From Blautia sp. MSJ-9 (GTDB taxonomy: Bacteria; Bacillota; Clostridia; Lachnospirales; Lachnospiraceae): a stretch of 64,000 nt of DNA. The DNA is taken from positions 40,352 through 104,351 of the forward strand of contig NZ_JAHLQG010000011.1 of NCBI RefSeq assembly GCF_018919065.1, written 5' to 3'. Positions 55,746-64,000 of the stretch are shown in pieces. The translations under genes and the position numbers were made by a program. The first letter of the stretch is position 1; each line of letters begins with the position of its first letter. Below the pieces are notes generated by a model. That model searched no databases. It saw only the letters and a list, made by a program, of their open reading frames with translations, and had not been told where the DNA came from.

Positions 55746-56478
55746 TCAGCTGGTAAGAGATAAAGAACGAGTAGATGACCTCCAGAATGGATATTATGTG
55801 ATCCAGGATCCTGAGAAATTCTGTTTTGGAATGGACGCGGTTCTTCTTTCCGGCTTTGCAAAAGTAAAAAAAGGTGAGACTGCTCTGGACATGGGAACAG
55901 GAACGGGAATCATTCCGATTCTGCTTAAGGCAAAGACAAATGGAGAACATTTTACAGGTCTTGAGATTCAGCAGGAATGCGCAGACATGGCCGGACGCAG
56001 TGTCAGGTATAATCATCTGGAGAACGATATTGATATCGTACAGGGTGACATTAAGGAGGCGGCCGAAATTTTTGGGGCAGCCTCTTTTGATGTAGTGACG
56101 AGCAATCCACCTTATATGATCGGGCAGCATGGACTGCGCAATCCGGACATGCCGAAAGCAATCGCCAGACATGAGGTACTATGTAATCTGGAGGATGTGG
56201 TCAGCCAGGCGGCAAAAGTATTGAAAGAACGGGGCAGATTTTATATGGTGCACAGACCGTTCAGACTGACAGAGATCATGAATGTTCTGACAAAATACCG
56301 TCTGGAGCCGAAGAGAATGCAGCTTGTGTATCCATACATAGACAGAGAACCGAATATGGTACTGATCGAAGCATTAAAGGGCGGAAATTCCAGAGTGACC
56401 GTGGAACCGCCGCTGATCGTATATAAAGAGCCGGGAGTTTATACAGAGAGTATATTGAAGATTTATGATATGATCTAA
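55738..56478 (+). CDS. tRNA1(Val) A37 N6-methyltransferase family protein (YabB/YfiC-like)
   Basis: A 246-residue class I methyltransferase. SAM motif I is ALDMGTGTGIIPILLKAKT near residues 48-63, and the catalytic NPPY of N6-adenine methyltransferases is in VTSNPPYMIG. It matches Bacillus YabB and E. coli YfiC (TrmN6), which modify A37 of tRNA1(Val). It is 33 bases upstream of rsmI. The exact tRNA target is inferred from the family. Confidence 0.9.
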   Translation: MTDQLVRDKERVDDLQNGYYVIQDPEKFCFGMDAVLLSGFAKVKKGETALDMGTGTGIIPILLKAKTNGEHFTGLEIQQECADMAGRSVRYNHLENDIDIVQGDIKEAAEIFGAASFDVVTSNPPYMIGQHGLRNPDMPKAIARHEVLCNLEDVVSQAAKVLKERGRFYMVHRPFRLTEIMNVLTKYRLEPKRMQLVYPYIDREPNMVLIEALKGGNSRVTVEPPLIVYKEPGVYTESILKIYDMI

Positions 56479-56511
56479 ATTTTTTGCAAAGCATTATGAG
56501 AGGAATCAATT

Positions 56512-57363
56512 ATGAGTGGTAAATTGTATTTGTGCGCAACACCCATAGGAAATCTGGAGGACATTACACTCCGGGTACTCCGCACATTAAAAGAAGTAGA
56601 TCTTATAGCAGCAGAAGATACCAGAAACAGTATCAAACTGTTGAACCATTTTGACATTAAAACACCCATGACCAGTTATCATGAGTATAATAAGATCGAC
56701 AAGGCATACGTCCTGATCAGCAAAATGCAGGAAGGTCAGAACATAGCTCTGATCACAGATGCCGGAACTCCGGGAATCTCCGATCCGGGTGAAGAACTGG
56801 CAGCAATGTGCTATGAAGCTGGGATTGAAGTAACCTCACTTCCGGGACCTGCTGCCTGTATCACAGCCTTAACTCTTTCCGGTCTGCCAACAAGAAGATT
56901 CGCATTTGAAGCCTTTCTTCCTGCAGATAAAAAAGAGAGAAAAGTAATCCTGGAAGAACTGAAAAATGAAACAAGAACCATTATTCTCTACGAAGCACCA
57001 CACAGATTGGTAAGAACTCTGGAGGAGTTAAAAGAAACTCTGGGAAACCGCAGGATGACTTTATGCAGAGAGCTGACAAAGAAACACGAGACAGCTTTCC
57101 ATACAACCATCGAGGACCTGATTCTCTATTACCAGACAGAGAAACCACTGGGTGAATGTGTCCTTGTGATCGAGGGAAGAAGCAGAAAGGAAATGGAAGA
57201 AGAACAGAAAGCTTCCTGGGAAAAAATCACCATAGAAGAACACATGGAAATCTACGAAAACCAGGGCCATTCCAGAAAAGAAGCCATGAAATTGGTAGCA
57301 AACGACCGAGGAATGACCAAGAGAGATGTGTACCAGTATCTCATTAACAAAAGCGAAGAATAA
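56512..57363 (+). CDS. rsmI: 16S rRNA (cytidine1402-2'-O)-methyltransferase
   Basis: A 283-residue protein of the tetrapyrrole methylase fold: KLYLCATPIGNLEDITLRVL at residues 3-22, AEDTRNSIKLLNHF, ALITDAGTPGISDPGEEL and FEAFLPADKKER. It uses SAM to 2'-O-methylate C1402 in 16S rRNA. Last gene of the decarboxylase-to-rsmI operon, followed by a terminator. The GIY-YIG gene usually between yabB and rsmI in Bacillus is absent. Confidence 0.96.
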   Translation: MSGKLYLCATPIGNLEDITLRVLRTLKEVDLIAAEDTRNSIKLLNHFDIKTPMTSYHEYNKIDKAYVLISKMQEGQNIALITDAGTPGISDPGEELAAMCYEAGIEVTSLPGPAACITALTLSGLPTRRFAFEAFLPADKKERKVILEELKNETRTIILYEAPHRLVRTLEELKETLGNRRMTLCRELTKKHETAFHTTIEDLILYYQTEKPLGECVLVIEGRSRKEMEEEQKASWEKITIEEHMEIYENQGHSRKEAMKLVANDRGMTKRDVYQYLINKSEE

Positions 57364-57377
57364 GAGAAACAGGCAGA

Positions 57378-57405
57378 AGAATTCCCGTGCGCGGGGATTC
57401 TTTTT
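57378..57405 (+). terminator. rsmI operon terminator
   Basis: AGAATTCCCG pairs with CGGGGATTCT (one wobble) around a TGCG loop and runs into TTTTTG. Confidence 0.9.
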
Positions 57406-57506
57406 GCATTGTACGAAATACAATGATTTTTGGGGAATAATCCAAAGAAAATGTAATAGTATTTAATGTTTTTTTGGTGATGAATGTGGCAAGATATAGG
57501 CTTTTG

Positions 57507-57515
57507 TGCTATAAT
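57507..57515 (+). promoter_or_regulatory. gyrB promoter (extended -10)
   Basis: TGCTATAAT with TATAAT at 57510-57515; a weak TGGCAA lies 17 bases upstream. Transcription would start just before the leader hairpin. Confidence 0.65.
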
Positions 57516-57540
57516 AAATTTGTATTATTATGTCCAAATA

Positions 57541-57601
57541 CCAGAATATATTTGAAAACCTGTTTATGGTAAACCCGCAAGGGTTTTCAGATATATTCTG
57601 G
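57541..57601 (+). other. Large hairpin in the gyrB leader
   Basis: The 20 bases from 57541 (CCAGAATATATTTGAAAACC) pair with 57582-57601 with one G-U pair; the loop holds a second hairpin GTTTA-TGG-TAAAC. It lies 30 bases before the gyrB ATG and has no T-run after it, so it is not a standard terminator. It could affect gyrB translation or be a supercoiling-sensitive cruciform. Confidence 0.75.
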
Positions 57602-57607
57602 TTATGA

Positions 57608-59557
<1,950 letters not shown>

Positions 59558-59576
59558 TAATAGGGAGAATAGATAA

Positions 59577-62156
59577 ATGGAAGATAATATTTTTGACAAA
59601 GTCCACGAGGTGGATCTGGAGAAGACCATGAAGGACTCCTACATCGATTATGCTATGAGCGTTATCGCTTCCCGAGCATTACCTGATGTAAGAGATGGTC
59701 TGAAACCGGTTCAGCGTCGTGTACTGTATTCCATGATAGAGTTAAACAATGGTCCTGACAAGCCGCATCGTAAATGTGCGCGTATTGTCGGTGATACAAT
59801 GGGTAAATATCACCCGCACGGTGACAGTTCTATCTATGGCGCACTTGTAAATATGGCACAGGAATGGTCTACCAGATATCCGCTGGTAGACGGACATGGA
59901 AACTTTGGTTCCGTGGACGGTGACGGGGCAGCAGCCATGCGATACACCGAGGCACGTCTGAGCAAGATTTCCATGGAAATGTTGGCAGATATCAATAAAG
60001 ATACCGTTGACTTCCAGCCAAACTTTGATGAGACAGAGAGAGAACCTGTTGTACTGCCGTCCCGTTACCCGAATCTTCTGGTAAACGGAACTTCTGGTAT
60101 AGCAGTAGGTATGGCAACAAATATCCCTCCTCATAATCTGGGAGAGGTCGTAGATGCGGTTGTCAAGATCATTGATAACATCATCGAAGAACAGCGTGAA
60201 ACCACAATGGAAGAGATCCTGGACATTGTAAAAGGTCCAGACTTCCCGACAGGTGCCACGATCCTTGGCAGAAGAGGAATTGAAGAAGCCTACAGAACAG
60301 GCCGTGGAAAGATCCGTGTACGTGCCGTAACAAACATCGAGACACTTCCAAACGGAAAGTCCAGAATTATCGTTACAGAGCTTCCATATCTGGTAAATAA
60401 GGCACGTTTGATTTCCAAGATTGCAGAACTTGTAAGAGATAAAAAGATTGATGGAATCACAGACCTGAATGATCATTCCAGCCGTGAGGGAATGAGAATC
60501 TGTATTGATCTGCGAAAAGATGCAAATGCAAATGTAGTTCTGAATTTACTGTACAAGCATACCCAGCTTCAGGATACTTTTGGCGTAAATATGCTTTCCC
60601 TTATCCCAAATAACGGAAGCCTTGAGCCGAAGGTATTAAATCTGAAACAGATGCTGGAATACTATCTGGCACATCAGGAAGATGTAGTGACCAGAAGAAC
60701 AAAATATGACCTGAATAAAGCAAGAGAACGTGCCCATATCTTAGAGGGACTGCTGAAAGCCCTTGATAATATCGACGAAGTGATCCGTATTATCAGAGCT
60801 TCCCAGAACGTGCAGATCGCGAAACAGGAATTAATGGAGCGTTTCGAGCTGACAGATGTCCAGGCACAGGCAATCGTAGATATGCGTCTGCGTGCTCTGA
60901 CAGGTCTGGAAAGAGAGAAACTGGAAGCAGAATATGCTGACTTAATGGAGAAGATCCGTAAATATGAAGCAATCCTTGCAGACAGAAATCTTCTTCTGCG
61001 CGTGATCCGTGAGGAAATCCTTGCGATTGCTGAGAAATACGGCGATGAAAGAAAGACTTCCATCGGATATGATGTATACGATATTTCTACAGAAGATCTG
61101 ATTCCAAGAGAGAATACCGTAATCACAATGACCAAACTTGGATACATTAAGAGAATGACAGTAGACAATTTCAGAAGCCAGAACAGAGGTGGAAGAGGAA
61201 TCAAGGGCATGCAGACTCTTGAGGACGATTACATCGAAGAACTTCTGATGACCACTACTCATCATTATCTGATGTTCTTTACAAATACAGGACGAGTATA
61301 CCGCCTGAAAGCATATGAGATCCCGGAAGCAGGACGTACTGCAAGAGGAACTGCGATCATCAATCTTTTACAGCTGATGCCGGGAGAATTTGTCACAGCA
61401 GTCATTCCAATCCGCAAATTTGAGGACGGCAATTATCTCATGATGGCGACAAAGAACGGTCTTGTAAAGAAAACTCCGATCCATGAATATGCAAATGTGC
61501 GTAAGAACGGACTGGCAGCGATTACTTTACGTGACGATGACGAGCTGATCGAGGTTAAGCTTACAGACGATAAGAAAGACGTGATCCTGGTAACAAAAGA
61601 CGGTATGTGTATCCGTTTCAAAGAGACAGATGTAAGAAGCACCGGCAGAACTTCCATGGGTGTACGAGGTATGAACCTTGACGATGGTGATGAAGTTGTA
61701 GCAATGCAGCTGAATTCTCAGGGAGACTGCCTGCTGATCGTATCTGCAAATGGTATGGGTAAACGCACTGCAATGGCAGAATTTTCATGCCAGAACCGTG
61801 GCGGAAAAGGTGTGAAGTGCTATAAGATCACAGAGAAAACCGGTGATGTAATTGGAGCGAGAGCTGTAAATGAAGATAATGAAGTCATGTTGATCACAAC
61901 GGAAGGTATCATTATCAGGATCGCATGCTCTGATATTTCCATTCTTGGAAGAATCACATCAGGTGTAAAACTGATCAATCTTACAGATGGTGTCACTGTA
62001 GCAAGTGTAGCCAAGGTAAGAGATAAAGAAGAAAAAGACGCAAATGCGCAGTCGGCAGCAGGAGAAACTGCAGATGATGCACAGATAGTAACTGAAGAGT
62101 CTGATCAGACTTTAGATCAGGATGCACAGAGTGAGAACACAGGAGAAGAGGAATAA
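59577..62156 (+). CDS. gyrA: DNA gyrase subunit A
   Basis: An 859-residue protein with the catalytic Tyr in [13 protein letters not shown] near residue 122 and the quinolone-resistance region [13 protein letters not shown] near residue 80-93. The C-terminal beta-pinwheel has GyrA boxes such as [11 protein letters not shown] and [11 protein letters not shown], and an acidic tail (residues about 815-859). With GyrB it introduces negative supercoils. RBS-like TAGGGAG precedes the ATG. Confidence 0.98.
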   Translation: MEDNIFDKVHEVDLEKTMKDSYIDYAMSVIASRALPDVRDGLKPVQRRVLYSMIELNNGPDKPHRKCARIVGDTMGKYHPHGDSSIYGALVNMAQEWSTRYPLVDGHGNFGSVDGDGAAAMRYTEARLSKISMEMLADINKDTVDFQPNFDETEREPVVLPSRYPNLLVNGTSGIAVGMATNIPPHNLGEVVDAVVKIIDNIIEEQRETTMEEILDIVKGPDFPTGATILGRRGIEEAYRTGRGKIRVRAVTNIETLPNGKSRIIVTELPYLVNKARLISKIAELVRDKKIDGITDLNDHSSREGMRICIDLRKDANANVVLNLLYKHTQLQDTFGVNMLSLIPNNGSLEPKVLNLKQMLEYYLAHQEDVVTRRTKYDLNKARERAHILEGLLKALDNIDEVIRIIRASQNVQIAKQELMERFELTDVQAQAIVDMRLRALTGLEREKLEAEYADLMEKIRKYEAILADRNLLLRVIREEILAIAEKYGDERKTSIGYDVYDISTEDLIPRENTVITMTKLGYIKRMTVDNFRSQNRGGRGIKGMQTLEDDYIEELLMTTTHHYLMFFTNTGRVYRLKAYEIPEAGRTARGTAIINLLQLMPGEFVTAVIPIRKFEDGNYLMMATKNGLVKKTPIHEYANVRKNGLAAITLRDDDELIEVKLTDDKKDVILVTKDGMCIRFKETDVRSTGRTSMGVRGMNLDDGDEVVAMQLNSQGDCLLIVSANGMGKRTAMAEFSCQNRGGKGVKCYKITEKTGDVIGARAVNEDNEVMLITTEGIIIRIACSDISILGRITSGVKLINLTDGVTVASVAKVRDKEEKDANAQSAAGETADDAQIVTEESDQTLDQDAQSENTGEEE

Positions 62157-62158
62157 CC

Positions 62159-62716
62159 ATGAAAAAATGGTACAGATATCTTGCAGCAGGAGTGTTGGTA
62201 TTACTGACACTCTGTGTGGCAGGATGTGGGGGTGTAAGCCACAAATCACCGGAAAAAGTTACAGAGGAACTGATTCAGTCCTATGTTGACGGAAAAGAAA
62301 ACAAAGTAAAAGACTGCTACAATCAGAAAGATAATACAGAAGCAGATCTCCAGACAGAGATCACAGCAACGCTGAAGTATTTTGAGGCACATAATCCAAA
62401 GAAAGTATCTATTCAGGACTGCCAGGTACTTTCTCAGAATGATAATTATACATATGTATATATAACCTATAATCTGATCCTTGAGGATGACCAGGAATAT
62501 CCATGTGTAGGAACCTATATGGTAGGAAAACAGGATAAAACTTACTATATTATGTCATCATCACAGATTACAGATGATATGAGAACACAGGCAGCCACAG
62601 ACTATGCCAACTTTATGAAGACAGACGCTTACAAGACTTATACCAAAGCATACGATACATTTATCAAGAAAAATCCGGGATATGAAGATAAGATTTCGGA
62701 AAAAATAGGATCATGA
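62159..62716 (+). CDS. Small lipoprotein of unknown function
   Basis: A 185-residue protein with signal MKKWYRYLAAGVLVLLTLCVAGCG; the lipobox is VAGC with Cys23. The mature part has a VTEELIQSYVDGKENKVKDCY-type start and an alpha+beta fold (YTYVYITYNLILEDDQEYP), similar in outline to DUF4878/NTF2-like lipoproteins, but I cannot assign a family. It starts two bases after the gyrA stop, so it is translated from the gyrase message. Confidence 0.85.
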   Translation: MKKWYRYLAAGVLVLLTLCVAGCGGVSHKSPEKVTEELIQSYVDGKENKVKDCYNQKDNTEADLQTEITATLKYFEAHNPKKVSIQDCQVLSQNDNYTYVYITYNLILEDDQEYPCVGTYMVGKQDKTYYIMSSSQITDDMRTQAATDYANFMKTDAYKTYTKAYDTFIKKNPGYEDKISEKIGS

Positions 62717-62736
62717 TATATTGAGGACAAAAATAA

Positions 62737-63447
62737 ATGAAAAGAATATTATTGATGGTATTTAGAAATCTCTTTTTTGTTCCATATGGATGGTTCAAAT
62801 TATGCTGGTATGCATCACATGCAGACCGTTACAGCGAAGAGGAGAGATATCAGCTCCTTAAGTATGTAGATAACAGAGCAGTACGCGGTGGTAATCTTGT
62901 GATCGATGGTCATGGAATAGAAAACATTCCAAAAGAGAACGGATTTATGTTCTTTCCAAATCATCAGGGTCTTTTTGACGTACTTGCGATCATACAGGTG
63001 TGCCCGGTGCCTTTTTCAGTAGTAGCGAAGAAAGAGCTGACAAACGTACCGTTCCTGAAACAGGTATTTGCAATTATGAAAGCTTTTATGATCGACCGTG
63101 AGGATGTCAAGCAGTCTATGCAGGTGATCATTAATGTTATCAAAGAAGTAAAGGCAGGACGAAACTATCTGATCTTTGCAGAGGGAACTAGAAGCAAAGA
63201 CGGAAATCATCCACAGGAATTCAAAGGCGGAAGCTTCAAAGCGGCAACCAAGTCAAAATGCCCGATCGTACCAGTAGCGTTGATCGATTCTTATAAGGCA
63301 TTTGATACAGGTTCTATCAAACCACTTACAGTACAGGTACATTTCCTGGAACCTATATACTATGAAGAGTATAAAGATATGAAGACAACAGAGATTGCAG
63401 CAGAGGTGAAAAGACGTATCGAAGCTACAATTTCACAGTATGCATAA
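62737..63447 (+). CDS. plsC: 1-acyl-sn-glycerol-3-phosphate acyltransferase
   Basis: A 236-residue PlsC-type acyltransferase with the HX4D motif in FPNHQGLFDVLA and FAEGTRSKDG. It makes phosphatidic acid from lysophosphatidate. A hydrophobic N-terminus (LLMVFRNLFFVPYGW) docks it on the membrane. Last gene of the gyrB-gyrA-lipoprotein-plsC run; a terminator follows. Confidence 0.93.
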   Translation: MKRILLMVFRNLFFVPYGWFKLCWYASHADRYSEEERYQLLKYVDNRAVRGGNLVIDGHGIENIPKENGFMFFPNHQGLFDVLAIIQVCPVPFSVVAKKELTNVPFLKQVFAIMKAFMIDREDVKQSMQVIINVIKEVKAGRNYLIFAEGTRSKDGNHPQEFKGGSFKAATKSKCPIVPVALIDSYKAFDTGSIKPLTVQVHFLEPIYYEEYKDMKTTEIAAEVKRRIEATISQYA

Positions 63448-63500
63448 TGCTTTAAAATAGTATATAATAGTGTAAAAATAAAAAATATTGAAAAAAGTAA

Positions 63501-63529
63501 AAAAACCTGTTGACAAAACAGGTTTTTTT
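63501..63529 (+). terminator. plsC terminator overlapping a tRNA promoter
   Basis: AAAAACCTGTT pairs with AACAGGTTTTT around GACAA and ends in TTTTTTT. The -35 of the tRNA promoter (63510-63515) is inside the hairpin. Confidence 0.9.
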
Positions 63530-63538
63530 ACATATAAT
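63510..63538 (+). promoter_or_regulatory. Consensus promoter of tRNA-Ser
   Basis: TTGACA (63510-63515), exactly 17 bases, TATAAT (63533-63538), a perfect sigma-70/A consensus; the spacer is the 3' half of the terminator. The leader after it (about 63545-63605) contains AATGCGCTT/AAGTGCATT pairing. Confidence 0.9.
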
Positions 63539-63605
63539 TACAAATGCGCTTCGGGAAATACCAAAGTGCATTCGAATTTAATATTGAACTATTAGTTCGG
63601 AGTCT

Positions 63606-63693
63606 GGAGAAGTACTCAAGAGGCCGAAGAGGTGCCCCTGCTAAGGGTATAGGTCGCTAACGCGGCGCGAGGGTTCAAATCCCTCCTTCTCCG
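63606..63693 (+). tRNA. tRNA-Ser (anticodon GCT)
   Basis: Acceptor stem GGAGAAG/CTTCTCC, anticodon stem-loop CCCCTGCTAAGGG (anticodon GCT), a long variable arm (about TATAGGTCGCTAACGCGGCGC) and T-arm GAGGG-TTCAAAT-CCCTC. The long variable arm marks tRNA-Ser. CCA is not encoded (followed by CTTT). Decodes AGC/AGT. Confidence 0.95.
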
Positions 63694-63696
63694 CTT

Positions 63697-63730
63697 TATT
63701 TTTTTGAAAAAATACTTTTTCAAAAAAATA
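63697..63730 (+). terminator. A/T-only hairpin after tRNA-Ser
   Basis: TATTTTTTTGAAAAA pairs perfectly with TTTTTCAAAAAAATA (15 bp). A terminator for the tRNA, though lacking GC pairs. Confidence 0.65.
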
Positions 63731-63740
63731 AAAAAAGATA

Positions 63741-63769
63741 TTGACAAACGCTTGGAACTATGATAAAGT
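63741..63769 (+). promoter_or_regulatory. Likely rRNA operon promoter P1
   Basis: TTGACA (63741-63746), 17 bases, TAAAGT (63764-63769). Confidence 0.8.
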
Positions 63770-63832
63770 AAACAAGCTGTCAACGGACAATGAATCAGTT
63801 GAAAAAAGATTTGAAAAAACTTAAAAAAGTTC

Positions 63833-63861
63833 TTGACAAGTCGAAAACAACATGATAAAAT
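63833..63861 (+). promoter_or_regulatory. Likely rRNA operon promoter P2
   Basis: TTGACA (63833-63838), 17 bases, TAAAAT (63856-63861). The block GATAAARTAAACAAGCTG is shared with P1, a tandem duplication. The leader after it (CAACCTTGATAACTAAACAGTG) is typical of Lachnospiraceae-type rrn leaders. The 16S gene should start beyond 64000. Confidence 0.85.
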
Positions 63862-64000
63862 AAACAAGCTGCCGCAAGGCAGACAACCTTGATAACTAAA
63901 CAGTGAAACACATACGATTCTCGAAAATTCTTTACATTTTTAAGAACGGTTGAATAAACCAAAAACAGTAAAAACGAGAGATAACTAAGCTAGTTGGTTG

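Noticed and set aside
63531..64000. 5S or 16S rRNA gene inside the window
   Set aside because: The sequence after the promoters is leader; the conserved start of 16S (AGAGTTTGATC) has not been reached by 64000.

Overview
The window spans a bacterial chromosomal replication origin. Genes left of about 32.1 kb lie almost all on the - strand and genes right of it almost all on the + strand, so transcription runs away from dnaA in both directions. The order rpmH-rnpA-yidD-yidC-khpB(jag)-mnmE-mnmG-rsmG and parA-parB on the left, dnaA-dnaN-S4-recF on the right, AAGGAGG-type ribosome binding sites, an S-box riboswitch and families such as DUF3881, DUF4340 and DUF4446 point to a low-GC Firmicute, most likely a gut Lachnospiraceae (Blautia/Dorea-like; the genus is inference).

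Left arm, read from the origin outward. After rpmH, rnpA and the membrane-insertion and tRNA-modification genes come an ABC exporter-like cluster (ATPase, permease, GldG-like, DUF4340), one + strand alpha/beta hydrolase, the parA-parB partition operon with DUF4446 and serS-DUF3881, a secreted protein of unknown function, tRNA-Arg(CCT), a secreted alkyl-sulfatase-type metallo-beta-lactamase-fold enzyme, an Agr/LytTR-type two-component operon with a degenerate receiver protein, and a nucleoside uptake cluster (BMP lipoprotein, ATPase, two permeases) ending in a truncated uridine phosphorylase. Four parS sites are scattered through this arm.

The origin is bipartite. A cluster of DnaA boxes precedes dnaA and a second cluster, of mainly the TGTGTATAA type, lies between dnaA and dnaN.

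Right arm. dnaN, the S4 protein and recF are followed by a large TPR/acidic/P-loop protein, rsmA, a small secreted protein, a small alarmone synthetase (- strand), an S1-domain protein, a CBS/DRTGG pyrophosphatase, a flavin reductase, a shikimate-kinase-type protein, murA, SAM riboswitch-metK, an OmpR-type two-component pair, and an operon resembling the Bacillus yaaO-tmk-holB-yaaT-yabB-rsmI cluster, with a guanylate-kinase-like gene where Bacillus has tmk. gyrB-gyrA, adjacent to recF in many Firmicutes, are about 21 kb away here. They are followed by a lipoprotein, plsC, tRNA-Ser(GCT) and tandem promoters plus leader of what looks like an rRNA operon whose 16S gene would start just beyond the window.

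No insertion sequence, prophage or CRISPR array was seen. The most interesting material is regulatory: a pair of nearly identical promoter elements beside the LytTR operon, a 42-bp palindrome around a parS site, a series of long hairpins downstream of khpB, a 20-bp hairpin in the gyrB leader, a consensus tRNA promoter overlapping a terminator, and a paired operator upstream of the nucleoside transporter.
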